Source of the DNA: Wenzhouxiangellaceae bacterium
GTDB taxonomy: Bacteria > Pseudomonadota > Gammaproteobacteria > Xanthomonadales > Wenzhouxiangellaceae
Length of the DNA: 34,838 nt
Reading direction: 5' to 3'
NCBI GenBank assembly: GCA_018334995.1
Contig: JAGXKW010000031.1
Location: 1-34,838, forward strand
The stretch's first letter is position 1. Each line of letters begins with the position of its first letter. The notes under the pieces are model-generated. The model was given only the letters and a program-made list of their open reading frames with translations, searched no databases and had not been told where the DNA came from. The position numbers and the translations under genes were made by a program. This document shows, piece by piece, positions 24,579-33,191 of the stretch.

Positions 24579-25916
24579 GTGAGCGATACAGATATCCGAA
24601 CCGACCAACAAAGCGCCGGCGAGCCGGCATCCACCGAGCACGTCGAGCATGTACTCAGCGAGATTGGATTCGACAGCTTCGACCTGCCGGAGGCGATCGT
24701 GGCCGGACTGCGCGACGCCGGTTTCGAAAAGTGCACGCCGATCCAGGCCGATACTCTGCCGCTTGCCCTCTCCGGGCGCGACGTGGCCGGCCAGGCCCGA
24801 ACCGGCACCGGGAAGACCGCGGCTTTCCTGCTGGCCATCTTCAAGCGCCTGCTGACCGATCCCGATCCGCACAGCGCGGGTCACCATCCGCGTGCGATCG
24901 TGATCGCGCCAACCCGGGAACTGGCCATCCAGATCCATCGCGACGCCGAGTTGCTGGGGTCGCATACCGGGCTGAAGTTCGGGCTGGCCTACGGCGGCGT
25001 CGATTACCAGAAGCAGCGCGACCGGCTCGCCGGCGGGGTCGATGTATTGATCGGAACGCCCGGCCGGGTGATCGACTACTTCAAGCAGAACGTGTTCAAT
25101 CTCAAGCACGTCCGGATTGCCGTGCTGGACGAGGCCGACCGCATGTTCGACCTTGGATTCATCAACGATATTCGCTATCTGTTCCGCGCCATGCCGCCGG
25201 TCGACAAGCGCCAGTGCCTGATGTTTTCGGCCACGTTCCCGCTCAAGGTCACCGAGTTGGCCTACGAGCACATGAACGATGCAGAGACCATCCGCATTGA
25301 CGAGGACCACAAGACCACCGAGCGCGTGCGCCAGGTCGTCTATTACCCGTCCAACCGCGAAAAGCTGCCGTTGCTGATCAAGCTGCTGCGCGAAATGGTC
25401 GACGGGCACGTGATCGTATTCGTCAATACACGGCGCGCGGCCGACCTGGTCGATCGCATGCTCCAGGGCAATGGCTTCCAGTCGGCCATGCTGGCCGGAT
25501 CGGTGCCGCAGAAAAAGCGCCAGCGGCTGCTGCAGCAATTCCACGCCGGTGACCTGCCGATCCTGGTGGCAACCGACGTCGCGGCGCGCGGACTGCATAT
25601 TCCCGACGTCAGTCACGTGATCAATTTCGATCTGCCCCAGGACGCGGCCGACTACGTCCACCGCATCGGCCGGACGGCCAGGCTCGGAGCGACCGGCGAG
25701 GCGATCAGCTTCGCCTGCGAGGATTACGCCTTCCACCTGCCCGAAATCGAGGAATACATCGATCAACCGATCGAGCTGATCAGTCACGATGCGGCCGATT
25801 TGCCGAAACTCGAGCGCGCCGAGCCGCCGAGCGGAAACCGCGGCAAACCGGCCGGCAGCCGTGGCGGCAAGGGCCGCGGAGGCCCGCGCGGCGGCGGCCG
25901 ACGACGGCGTGGTTGA
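24579..25916 (+). CDS. rhlB: ATP-dependent RNA helicase RhlB
   Basis: A DEAD-box helicase that, in E. coli, works in the RNA degradosome. The product is 445 residues. Q-motif FEKCTPIQ (about 49-57), motif I ARTGTGKT (73-80), PTRELA, motif II DEAD (184-187), SAT, and HRIGRTARLG are all present. It aligns with E. coli RhlB throughout (GLKFGLAYGGVDYQKQ, ILVATDVAARGLHIPDV, ACEDYAFHLPEIEEYI). The tail is Gly/Arg-rich (RGGKGRGGPRGGGRRRRG), likely RNA-binding. The GTG at 24579 gives the expected N-terminus; there is no ATG nearby in frame. Confidence 0.93.
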   Translation: MSDTDIRTDQQSAGEPASTEHVEHVLSEIGFDSFDLPEAIVAGLRDAGFEKCTPIQADTLPLALSGRDVAGQARTGTGKTAAFLLAIFKRLLTDPDPHSAGHHPRAIVIAPTRELAIQIHRDAELLGSHTGLKFGLAYGGVDYQKQRDRLAGGVDVLIGTPGRVIDYFKQNVFNLKHVRIAVLDEADRMFDLGFINDIRYLFRAMPPVDKRQCLMFSATFPLKVTELAYEHMNDAETIRIDEDHKTTERVRQVVYYPSNREKLPLLIKLLREMVDGHVIVFVNTRRAADLVDRMLQGNGFQSAMLAGSVPQKKRQRLLQQFHAGDLPILVATDVAARGLHIPDVSHVINFDLPQDAADYVHRIGRTARLGATGEAISFACEDYAFHLPEIEEYIDQPIELISHDAADLPKLERAEPPSGNRGKPAGSRGGKGRGGPRGGGRRRRG

Positions 25917-25980
25917 CCTGGTGGGGCTTTCGACGCTGTGCTAATCTGCCGAACTGTGTTCGACCTGCAGCATTTCGCGC

Positions 25981-26826
25981 ATGATCGCCTCGTTCAGCCG
26001 ATTTGATTCCGGGCGCACGCTGACTGCGGCCAATTGGCTGCTGGTCGGCATCTGTGCGCTGCTGGTGGTGCGGCTGGCCATCGTGCTGGTGGATGGCGTC
26101 GAAGTCGATTATCAGTCCCTGCCGTTCACGCCGTCGGCGGCACCTGCCACAACGTTTCCCGACCGCGACTGGCGAATGTTCGGCGATCCTTCCGATGTCG
26201 ACTACGGCTTCGAGCAGCCGCTGCCGTCAACGCCGCTGGCGCTGCGCTTGCACGGCGTCGTCACCGGTGACCGCGGCTACGCCGTCATCGTGGACGCCGA
26301 GGGCAACGAGGGGGTCTACCGCGCCGGGGACGAGGTGCCGGGACAGGCCGAGGTCGTCACGATCCAGGCGCGGCGCGTGGTGCTGGAGCGCGACGGTGCG
26401 CGGGAGGCGCTGGAGCTGCCCGGGTCCGAATCTCCGGGACCGCGGGGATCGCGCACGGCCTCGAATTCGGGCAAAGAGCAGGACTCGGTCAGCGGCATGG
26501 GCATCGGCTCGCTGGCGTCCATGACTTCGCGTTTCAGGCTCGACCCGGAAGCGCTGGCGCAGCGCATCACCATATTGCCGGTGGCCGGCGGCGGATTCCG
26601 CGTGCGCGCCGGACGTGATGCGGCCATCTTCACCCAGCTCGGCTTCCACGCCAACGACGTCGTGCTGGCGATCAACGGCGAGCCGGTGGACAACCAGAGC
26701 GACGTGCGCGACGTATTCGGATCCATCAATCCGGGCCAACCGCTTGCGATCACGGTCCGGCGGGGCGACCGTCAGCTGGTCCTGACGCCCGATCTTTCCA
26801 ATCTCGGCGGAGCGAATTCCCGATGA
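25981..26826 (+). CDS. gspC: Type II secretion system protein GspC
   Basis: The inner-membrane clamp that links the secretion ATPase platform to the outer-membrane secretin. The product is 281 residues: a short cytoplasmic N-terminus, one membrane helix (about 17-37, ANWLLVGICALLVVRLAIVLV), an HR domain (about 75-130, LRLHGVVTGDRGYAVI), a Ser/Gly-rich linker, and a C-terminal PDZ domain (about 190-275, GFHANDVVLAINGEPVDNQ). It overlaps gspD by 4 bp (ATGA). It starts 64 bp after rhlB. Confidence 0.9.
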   Translation: MIASFSRFDSGRTLTAANWLLVGICALLVVRLAIVLVDGVEVDYQSLPFTPSAAPATTFPDRDWRMFGDPSDVDYGFEQPLPSTPLALRLHGVVTGDRGYAVIVDAEGNEGVYRAGDEVPGQAEVVTIQARRVVLERDGAREALELPGSESPGPRGSRTASNSGKEQDSVSGMGIGSLASMTSRFRLDPEALAQRITILPVAGGGFRVRAGRDAAIFTQLGFHANDVVLAINGEPVDNQSDVRDVFGSINPGQPLAITVRRGDRQLVLTPDLSNLGGANSR

Positions 26827-28757
26827 AGAAACAAAAATGGATGCTGGCGGTTGCTCTGGCGCTCGGCCTTGCAGGTCCCATGCTGCAAGCGCAGGACCCG
26901 GCGCGGGAAGATGAGACGCATTTGCTCAATTTCCAGAACGCCGACATTCGGTCGCTGATCACGACGGTGGCCGATATCACCGGGCGCAATATCGTGATCG
27001 ATCCTGCGGTGAGCGGCGAGATCACGGTCATTTCCAGCGAGGAACTCGACGCCGCGTCCGTCTACGAGGTGTTTCGCTCGATTCTTGCCGTGCATGGCTA
27101 CAGCGCGGTCGCGGATGGCTCGGTGACGCGCATCGTGCCCGATGTCGCGGCACGCTTCGGCGGCGCCGCCGGCAATGGCGAGGCGGGCGCTCAGGACCAG
27201 CTCATCCGGCTGATCGGCCTGGAGCACGTGCGTGCCGCCGAGGTGCTGCCCATCCTGCGCTCGCTGGTGCCGCAGTCGACCTACCTGGCCGCGCACGAGA
27301 ATTCGAATTCGCTGCTGGTCAGCGATCGCGCCGCCGGCGTGCGCCGCCTCCAGGCCGTCATCCGGCGCCTGGACGCCGCTTCCGACAACGGCGCCGAGGT
27401 GCTTGCGCTGAGCCATGCCAACGCCGACGAGGTCGCCGAAATCGCCAACCAGATCTATTCGGGCTCGGAGCAGCCGCTGGCGGTCCCGGATACGCGCACC
27501 AACTCGATCGTGCTGCGCGGCGATTCCGGTCAGCGCGTTCGTCTGCGCACGCTGGTCAGTCACCTGGACACCCCGCTGAGCGAGGGCAGCGGTGCGCGCG
27601 TTGTCTACCTGCGCTATGCCGATGCCGACTCGCTGGTGCCGGTGCTCGAGAGTCTGGTCGACGAAGCGGTCGAAGGGCAGCGCCAGCGGGTCCGGATCAA
27701 TGCCCACGAGGAAACCAATTCGGTGGTGATCTCCGCGCCGCCGGCGGTGTATCGGGAAATGCGCTCGATCATCGATCAGCTCGACATTCGCCGCGCGCAG
27801 GTGCTGGTCGAGGCCATCATTGCCGAAGTCGCCGCCGACACCGGCCAGGATCTGGGGATTCAGTGGCAATTTTTCGAATCCGGCGATTCCGGCTTCTTCG
27901 GCGGCACCAATTTCGGCAGCGGCGGACGCAACATCCTGAATTTGAGCGCCGGGCTTCCCGGCGGCGAAGATGGGGCCAACGTGCTGCCCGGCGGCGGGTT
28001 GAACCTGGGATTCGTCGACGGCACCAGCAATCTGCTCGGGATCGAGCTGCTGGAAATCGGCGCACTGGCCCAGGCGCTGGCCACCGACGGCAACACCAAC
28101 GTGCTGTCCACGCCCTCGATCGTGACCATGGACAACCATTCCGCCAGCATCAACGTCGGCCAGGAAGTGCCTTTTCTGTCCGGCAGCTTCCTGGCCGAAG
28201 GCGTTTCGACTGCCGAGGGGCAGGTCAATCCGTTCCAGACCATCCAGCGCGAGGAGGTCGGGCTCAAGCTCCAGGTCACGCCGCACATCAACGAGGGCGA
28301 TACCATCATGCTGGGCATCGAGCAGGAGGTCTCGTCGCTTGCTCCGGTAGCCGGCGCGGTGGACCTGATCACCAACAAGCGTACGATCTCGACCCGCGTG
28401 ATGGTGCCCGACGGCTCCATGCTGGTTCTGGGCGGGCTGATCACCGACGACCTCAACGAATCGATCGAGCGCGTGCCGGGCCTGAGCCGGATTCCGCTGG
28501 TCGGCGAATTGTTCACGTTTCGTTCCACCAATCAGGTCAAGCGCAACCTGATGGTGTTCATCCGGCCGCGGATCCTGGCCGACCAGAAGCTCATGGACGA
28601 ACTGACCTCCGGCAAGTACGAAAGCATTCGCGGCTCGCAGCTCGAACAGCGCGAGGGCCGCAGCATTCTTTCGCGGCGCGAGGCCACGCCGTTGCTTCCG
28701 GAACTCGAGGACTTCCTGCAGACCGGAAGCGCGGGCCGGCGCACGGATGAGCGCTGA
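26823..28757 (+). CDS. gspD: Type II secretion system secretin GspD
   Basis: The outer-membrane channel of type II secretion. The product is 644 residues with a signal peptide (about 1-22, ending in LQAQ). The N0 domain begins LLNFQNADIRSLITTVADITG, then N1-N2-type repeats (IRLIGLEHVRAAEVLPILRSLV and VVYLRYADADSLVPVLESLV). The secretin core starts near residue 327 (VLVEAIIAEVAADTGQDLGIQW) and contains VPFLSGSF, EEVGLKLQVTPHINEGD and LVLGGLITDDLNE. The final stretch is charged and could bind a pilotin; none is seen here. Overlaps gspE by 11 bp. Confidence 0.95.
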   Translation: MKKQKWMLAVALALGLAGPMLQAQDPAREDETHLLNFQNADIRSLITTVADITGRNIVIDPAVSGEITVISSEELDAASVYEVFRSILAVHGYSAVADGSVTRIVPDVAARFGGAAGNGEAGAQDQLIRLIGLEHVRAAEVLPILRSLVPQSTYLAAHENSNSLLVSDRAAGVRRLQAVIRRLDAASDNGAEVLALSHANADEVAEIANQIYSGSEQPLAVPDTRTNSIVLRGDSGQRVRLRTLVSHLDTPLSEGSGARVVYLRYADADSLVPVLESLVDEAVEGQRQRVRINAHEETNSVVISAPPAVYREMRSIIDQLDIRRAQVLVEAIIAEVAADTGQDLGIQWQFFESGDSGFFGGTNFGSGGRNILNLSAGLPGGEDGANVLPGGGLNLGFVDGTSNLLGIELLEIGALAQALATDGNTNVLSTPSIVTMDNHSASINVGQEVPFLSGSFLAEGVSTAEGQVNPFQTIQREEVGLKLQVTPHINEGDTIMLGIEQEVSSLAPVAGAVDLITNKRTISTRVMVPDGSMLVLGGLITDDLNESIERVPGLSRIPLVGELFTFRSTNQVKRNLMVFIRPRILADQKLMDELTSGKYESIRGSQLEQREGRSILSRREATPLLPELEDFLQTGSAGRRTDER

Positions 28758-30225
28758 TTTCAGGCCCGGATTCGGATTTGCCCGCCGCCGCGGCGTGACC
28801 GTGGCCGGTCGGGATGCCGCCGGCCGCTTCCGAATCGTGGTCCGCAACCCGACCGACCTGGAGGCGCTCAGGGAAGTGCGCCGGAACCTCGTCGGATCCA
28901 GCGTCATCGAAAAGCTGGGTGCGGCCGAGTTCGGTGAACTGATCGCGCGGCTCTACCAGGGCGATGACGCCAGCGCGCACCGGGTCGCCGAAGGTCTCAA
29001 CGAGGAGCTCGATCTTTCCAGCCTGGCCGAACAGTTGCCCGAACCGGCCGACCTGCTGGAGGCCGACGACGATGCGCCGATCATCCGCCTGATCAACGGC
29101 GTGCTGTCTCAGGCCGTGCGCGAACAGGCTTCCGACATTCACTTCGAACCGTTCGACGATCGGCTTTCAGTGCGTTTCAGGGTCGACGGCGTGCTCCGCG
29201 AAGCGCTTTCCACCGCGCCGGGCCTGGCTTCGCTGGTGGCTTCGCGCCTCAAGGTCATGGCGCGCCTGGACATTGCCGAGAAGCGCCTGCCGCAGGATGG
29301 CCGGATCAGCCTGAAGCTGGCCGGCCGCCCGGTGGACGTGCGGGTCTCGACCCTGCCTTCGAGCCACGGCGAGCGCGTCGTCCTGCGGCTGCTGGACAAG
29401 CAGGCCGGCAAGCTGGGATTGGCCGACCTGGGCATGGACGGATCGACCCTGGCCCGGCTGCGCAAGCTGGTCCAGAGGCCGCACGGCATCCTGCTGGTGA
29501 CCGGACCGACCGGTTCCGGGAAATCGACCACGCTGTACGCGGCCCTGCTGGAACTGAACGACCGTACGCGCAACATCATGACCGTCGAGGACCCGATCGA
29601 GTACGACATCGACGGGATCGGGCAGACCCAGGTCAACCCCAAGGTGGAGCTGACCTTTGCACGTGGATTGCGCGCGATCCTGCGCCAGGACCCGGACGTT
29701 GTGATGGTGGGTGAAATCCGTGACCTGGAAACCGCGCGCATTGCGGTCCAGGCATCGATGACCGGCCACCTGGTGCTCTCTACCCTTCATACGAATACCG
29801 CGGTGGGTGCGATCAATCGGCTGGTGGACATGGGCATCGAGCCGTTTCTGCTGTCTTCCAGCCTGATCGGCGTGATGGCCCAGCGACTGGTCAGGCGGCT
29901 GGATCCGGATCACCGCCGCGCCGTCGAATATACGGCCGGCCAACTCGGGGGTGCCGGCATCGAAGCCGACGAAACGGTTACGCTATACCGGCCCGGGGAC
30001 GAGCTGTCCGCCGGCGAAAGCGGTTATCGCGGCCGAACCGGCATCTATGAACTGGTGACGATCGACGCGCAAATGCAGGCGGCGATCCATCGTCGGGCGG
30101 CCGAGTCGGAACTCGAGACCATAGCGCGCAACAGCGCGCCCTCGATGTTTGCCGATGGCTGGCGCAAGGCGCTTGCAGGTGAGACCTCGCTGGACGAAGT
30201 CCTGCGCGTGACCCGTGAAAACTGA
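28747..30225 (+). CDS. gspE: Type II secretion ATPase GspE lacking the zinc tetracysteine motif
   Basis: The cytoplasmic hexameric ATPase that drives the pseudopilus. The product is 492 residues, normal length. Walker A GPTGSGKSTT (about 253-262), the Asp box MTVEDPIEYDID, Walker B DPDVVMVGEIRD (about 314) and the His box TGHLVLSTLHTNTA are intact. The C-terminal metal module is not: where GspE normally has LCPxC and GCxxC before GYRGRTGIYEL, this protein reads RLDPDHRR and GDELSAGESGYRGRTGIYEL, with no cysteines. gspF onward does not follow; the next gene is rpoE. A PilB-type ATPase is less likely given the gspC-gspD coupling. Confidence 0.93.
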   Translation: MSADFRPGFGFARRRGVTVAGRDAAGRFRIVVRNPTDLEALREVRRNLVGSSVIEKLGAAEFGELIARLYQGDDASAHRVAEGLNEELDLSSLAEQLPEPADLLEADDDAPIIRLINGVLSQAVREQASDIHFEPFDDRLSVRFRVDGVLREALSTAPGLASLVASRLKVMARLDIAEKRLPQDGRISLKLAGRPVDVRVSTLPSSHGERVVLRLLDKQAGKLGLADLGMDGSTLARLRKLVQRPHGILLVTGPTGSGKSTTLYAALLELNDRTRNIMTVEDPIEYDIDGIGQTQVNPKVELTFARGLRAILRQDPDVVMVGEIRDLETARIAVQASMTGHLVLSTLHTNTAVGAINRLVDMGIEPFLLSSSLIGVMAQRLVRRLDPDHRRAVEYTAGQLGGAGIEADETVTLYRPGDELSAGESGYRGRTGIYELVTIDAQMQAAIHRRAAESELETIARNSAPSMFADGWRKALAGETSLDEVLRVTREN

Positions 30226-30277
30226 TCCTGGCTCCGAAGATCGACGCGAGTTTCAGGTTTCGATCGGGCAAGAATAC

Positions 30278-30304
30278 GAACTTATGCGGCAGACGGCGGT
30301 CCAT
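30278..30304 (+). promoter_or_regulatory. Candidate sigma-E autoregulatory promoter
   Basis: GAACTT at 30278-30283, a 16-base spacer, then TCCAT at 30300-30304 resembles the sigma-E consensus (GGAACTT, 16 bases, TCTGA-like). It lies about 50 bp before rpoE in the 131-bp gap after gspE, where autoregulation is expected. The -10 match is only partial. Confidence 0.4.
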
Positions 30305-30356
30305 GGGGTAGCGCCCGTTCGCCGGATGTGCACCGAATCTGGAGCAGGACGGCCCG

Positions 30357-30941
30357 ATGGGCGAACGTGAAACCGATCAACTTCTGGTCGAAAGAGTCCA
30401 GAAGGGCGACAAGCGGGCATTCGATCTGCTGGTAGGCAAGTATCAGCACAAGATCGTCAGCCTGATTTCGCGTTACGTGTCCGATCATGCGGAGGCGCTG
30501 GACGTGGCCCAGGAAGCGTTCATAAAGGCCTATCGGGCGATCGGACGCTTCCGCGGTGAAAGCGCGTTTTACACCTGGATGTACCGGATCGCGATCAACA
30601 CGGCCAAGAATCACCTGGTTTCACAAAGCCGCAGACCGCCGTCGTCCGACATCGACGCGCAGGACGCGGAACAATTTCAGGTCGAAACGCGTCTGAAGGA
30701 TCGCAGTTCTCCCGAACACGAACTTCTCAAGGAAGAAATTGAACGCACCATCCACGAAGCCATCGCCGAATTGCCCGAAGACCTGCGCGTGGCCATCACG
30801 CTGCGCGAGATGGAAGGGATGAGTTACGAAGATATCGCCACGACAATGGATTGCCCCATCGGCACGGTACGCTCGCGAATATTCCGCGCGCGCGAAGCAA
30901 TCGACAGCCGTTTGCGGCCATTGTTGAGCAACCTGCATTAA
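30357..30941 (+). CDS. rpoE: Envelope-stress sigma factor RpoE/AlgU
   Basis: An ECF sigma factor directing RNA polymerase to envelope-stress and outer-membrane genes. The product is 194 residues. Region 2 spans about 25-92 (DVAQEAFIKAYRAIGRFRGESAF in two parts, then YTWMYRIAINTAKNHL) and region 4 about 138-186 (GMSYEDIATTMDCPIGTVRSRI... family pattern). It matches E. coli RpoE closely, including the RRPPSSDIDA linker. Followed by rseA after 19 bp, the standard order. Confidence 0.96.
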   Translation: MGERETDQLLVERVQKGDKRAFDLLVGKYQHKIVSLISRYVSDHAEALDVAQEAFIKAYRAIGRFRGESAFYTWMYRIAINTAKNHLVSQSRRPPSSDIDAQDAEQFQVETRLKDRSSPEHELLKEEIERTIHEAIAELPEDLRVAITLREMEGMSYEDIATTMDCPIGTVRSRIFRAREAIDSRLRPLLSNLH

Positions 30942-30960
30942 TAGCTCCGGAGCCTTTTCA

Positions 30961-31635
30961 ATGAACGACCGAACCGACACCGCCGAATCTGACTTCTCTC
31001 CGAACGGGAATCGCGAACCGGTTTCCGCCCTGGTCGATGGCGAAATGGATCGTGGGGGTGCAGAGTTTCTGCTTCGACGCCTGGCCGACGAAGAAAGCAT
31101 GCACGAACACTGGCAGCGATGCCATCTCGTTCGCGCCTGTCTGCAACACGAGTTCGAGGGTCCGGTTTCGCTCGTCGGGCGCGTGCAGGCTGCGCTGGAA
31201 AACGAGGCCTTGCCTGAACGACCGGCCCGAATGCCGGCGCTTATGCGCTTCGGCGTTGGCGGTGCGATTGCCGCCGGCGTTGCCCTGGTTGCCGTCGCCG
31301 GGCTGGATTATCGGCTGGGCCAGGATGGGCACAGCAGCGGGCAATTGGACGATCGGCCGGGTTTCGTCAGTCAATCGACAGCTCTGGACCGGCAGTTCAA
31401 CGCCGAAGCCGTGCCGACCGGTTTCGGTGCGCGCTCGTACGATGAATCGGAGCGCGCAGGAGGAGTTGCACCCGGCCAGCAGCGTATCAACCGATACATG
31501 ATCCGGCACAGTCAGGCGGCGGGCGGCACCGGCTTCAATTCACTTGCGCCCGTGCTGGCGGCGCCCGCGCCCGTCCGCCTCGCGCCTCCGGCATCCGAGG
31601 AAACTGCAAATCAGGCAGACGAAGACCCCCGATGA
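30961..31635 (+). CDS. rseA: Anti-sigma factor RseA/MucA
   Basis: A single-pass inner-membrane protein that holds RpoE inactive until cut by DegS- and RseP-type proteases. The product is 224 residues. The N-terminal sigma-binding domain has the hallmark EPVSALVDGEMD and HWQRCHLVRACL; a membrane helix is at about 95-115 (FGVGGAIAAGVALVAVAGL); the rest is a periplasmic, low-complexity region with a helical segment (GQQRINRYMIRHSQAAG) like that of RseA/MucA proteins. The stop overlaps rseB by 4 bp. Confidence 0.9.
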   Translation: MNDRTDTAESDFSPNGNREPVSALVDGEMDRGGAEFLLRRLADEESMHEHWQRCHLVRACLQHEFEGPVSLVGRVQAALENEALPERPARMPALMRFGVGGAIAAGVALVAVAGLDYRLGQDGHSSGQLDDRPGFVSQSTALDRQFNAEAVPTGFGARSYDESERAGGVAPGQQRINRYMIRHSQAAGGTGFNSLAPVLAAPAPVRLAPPASEETANQADEDPR

Positions 31636-32615
31636 ACAGAGTCTTGCGCGCTTGTTTCGTGCTGGCCGGCCTGTGGCTGGCCCTTGCCGGACAGGCCTGG
31701 GCCGAAGGGGTCGAAAAGTGGCTGAATCGCATGGAACACGCAATGTCCTCGATCAGTTACCGCGGCACTCTGGTCAGCATCAGCAACGGGCGCATGGATA
31801 CGCTGCGCGTGGTGCACCGGATTGACGATGAGGGTGTTCGCGAACGCATTTACGCGCTGGACGGTCCACCGCGCGAAGTGCTGCGAGATCATGACCGGAT
31901 TCGCTGCCTGATCTCCGGGCAATCCTCTGTGGTCGTCGACAATCCGTTTCCGACCCGACTCTTTCCCGGAATTTCGCGCGAAGGGCTTGTCGGCCCCGAT
32001 TCGGTCTATAAGATGCGCCTGGAGGGCACCGGTCGGGTGGCCGGAAGAGCCGCCCGGGTCATCGAAATCGTTCCGAGAGACCGCTACCGCTACGGCCGGA
32101 GACTGTGGCTGGACCGCGACACGGCCATGCTGCTGCGTTCCATGGTCTTTACGCCGGCGGGCGCGGTGGTCGAAAAGCTGAGCTTTGTGGAAATCGAGCT
32201 CGGTGCCACCATCGCCGACGGTGAGCTTGAAAGTGACTTGGACAGCCCGGCCGGGCTCGCGCGCTACGAAGTCACCGGCAGGGCTTCGGGCGAATTGAGC
32301 GCCAGCAAGGACCCCAGGTGGCTGCCCGAAAACCTGCCCGATGGATTCCGGCTGGTTTCGGTAGGCCGCGGCGACGGCGATTCGGAGCACTACGAGCACC
32401 TTCTGTTCAGCGACGGCCTTGCCAGCTTTTCGGTTTACGTCGAACCGATCGGCGGGACATCGATCGTCGAACAGCTCGAGGCGCGCGGTGCGATGCATAT
32501 CTACACCGGGACGCTGGACAACCAGCGGGTCACCGTGGTCGGCGAGGTGCCCGCGCCGACGGTGCGCCAGATCGGCCGGCATTTGCGCAGATTGCAGGCG
32601 CCTCCGCGGGATTGA
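31632..32615 (+). CDS. rseB: Sigma-E regulator RseB/MucB
   Basis: A periplasmic protein that binds RseA and shields it from proteolysis until lipoprotein or LPS signals release it. The product is 327 residues with a signal peptide (about 1-24, ending GQAWA). The MucB/RseB N-terminal domain has SISYRGTLVSISNGRMDTLRV-type strands and RIYALDGPPREVLRD; the C-terminal domain follows from about residue 220 (DPRWLPENLPDGFRLV). The stop overlaps the rseC ATG by one base. Confidence 0.93.
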   Translation: MNRVLRACFVLAGLWLALAGQAWAEGVEKWLNRMEHAMSSISYRGTLVSISNGRMDTLRVVHRIDDEGVRERIYALDGPPREVLRDHDRIRCLISGQSSVVVDNPFPTRLFPGISREGLVGPDSVYKMRLEGTGRVAGRAARVIEIVPRDRYRYGRRLWLDRDTAMLLRSMVFTPAGAVVEKLSFVEIELGATIADGELESDLDSPAGLARYEVTGRASGELSASKDPRWLPENLPDGFRLVSVGRGDGDSEHYEHLLFSDGLASFSVYVEPIGGTSIVEQLEARGAMHIYTGTLDNQRVTVVGEVPAPTVRQIGRHLRRLQAPPRD

Positions 32616-33118
32616 TGCCGGCGCCGCCGATGAACGATTCCGACCTGATCTGGCAGACCGGCACGGTGTGCAAAAACGACGGGCGTGTCTGGCTGGTGTT
32701 CGACGATCCCGGAGCATGCAGTCGCTGCAGCTCGGGGACGGGTTGCGGCGCGGCGCTGTTCAGTCGGCTCTTCTCGCGATCCGGGCCCATCAGCCTCCCG
32801 CTTCGGGGGCCGGCGCTCGTCCATCATGGTCAGCGGGTCCGGGCAGGGCTGAACCCGCACTGGCTGATGATGGCGGCGGCGGCCCTGTACCTGCTCCCGG
32901 TGATCGCATTTCTGGTCGGCGCACTGGCCGCCGAAGCGATGTGGCCGCGCGATGACCTGGCCGCGCTGGGCGTCGGCTCGCTGTTCGCAGGCCTTGCCGT
33001 TTGGTCGACGCGCGGTCGGTTAGGCTCCTCGCTCGCGCCCGTGTTGAAGCTCGCCGAGCTCGACCCGGCCCTTGAATCCAGCGGTGCGCGCGACCATTTT
33101 CCGAAGAAGGAAACATGA
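32615..33118 (+). CDS. rseC: SoxR-reducing/sigma-E regulator RseC/MucC
   Basis: A small inner-membrane protein of the RseC family, linked to sigma-E control and, in E. coli, to an electron-transfer complex that reduces SoxR. The product is 167 residues. The N-terminal cytoplasmic part has the family Cys cluster (CSRCSSGTGCG), and two membrane helices follow (LMMAAAALYLLPVIAFLVGALA and LAALGVGSLFAGLAVW regions). The ATG at 32615 overlaps the rseB stop (TGATG); an in-frame ATG at 32630 is a second choice. Confidence 0.85.
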   Translation: MPAPPMNDSDLIWQTGTVCKNDGRVWLVFDDPGACSRCSSGTGCGAALFSRLFSRSGPISLPLRGPALVHHGQRVRAGLNPHWLMMAAAALYLLPVIAFLVGALAAEAMWPRDDLAALGVGSLFAGLAVWSTRGRLGSSLAPVLKLAELDPALESSGARDHFPKKET

Positions 33119-33191
33119 ACGCGGGGCGCTATGACCCGGCCGCCGCATCCGCCATTTTCAGAATTTTTCAATCGAGCAAAAGGTAAGTCCA

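Noticed and set aside
24345-25787. Minus-strand extension of trxA far upstream (to 589 codons)
   Set aside because: The thioredoxin fold and a strong ribosome site begin at the GTG at 24344; the rest is antisense to rhlB.
26772-28907. Minus-strand open frame of 711 codons
   Set aside because: Lies wholly over gspD and its borders on the other strand; a composition artefact, since gspD is a clear secretin.
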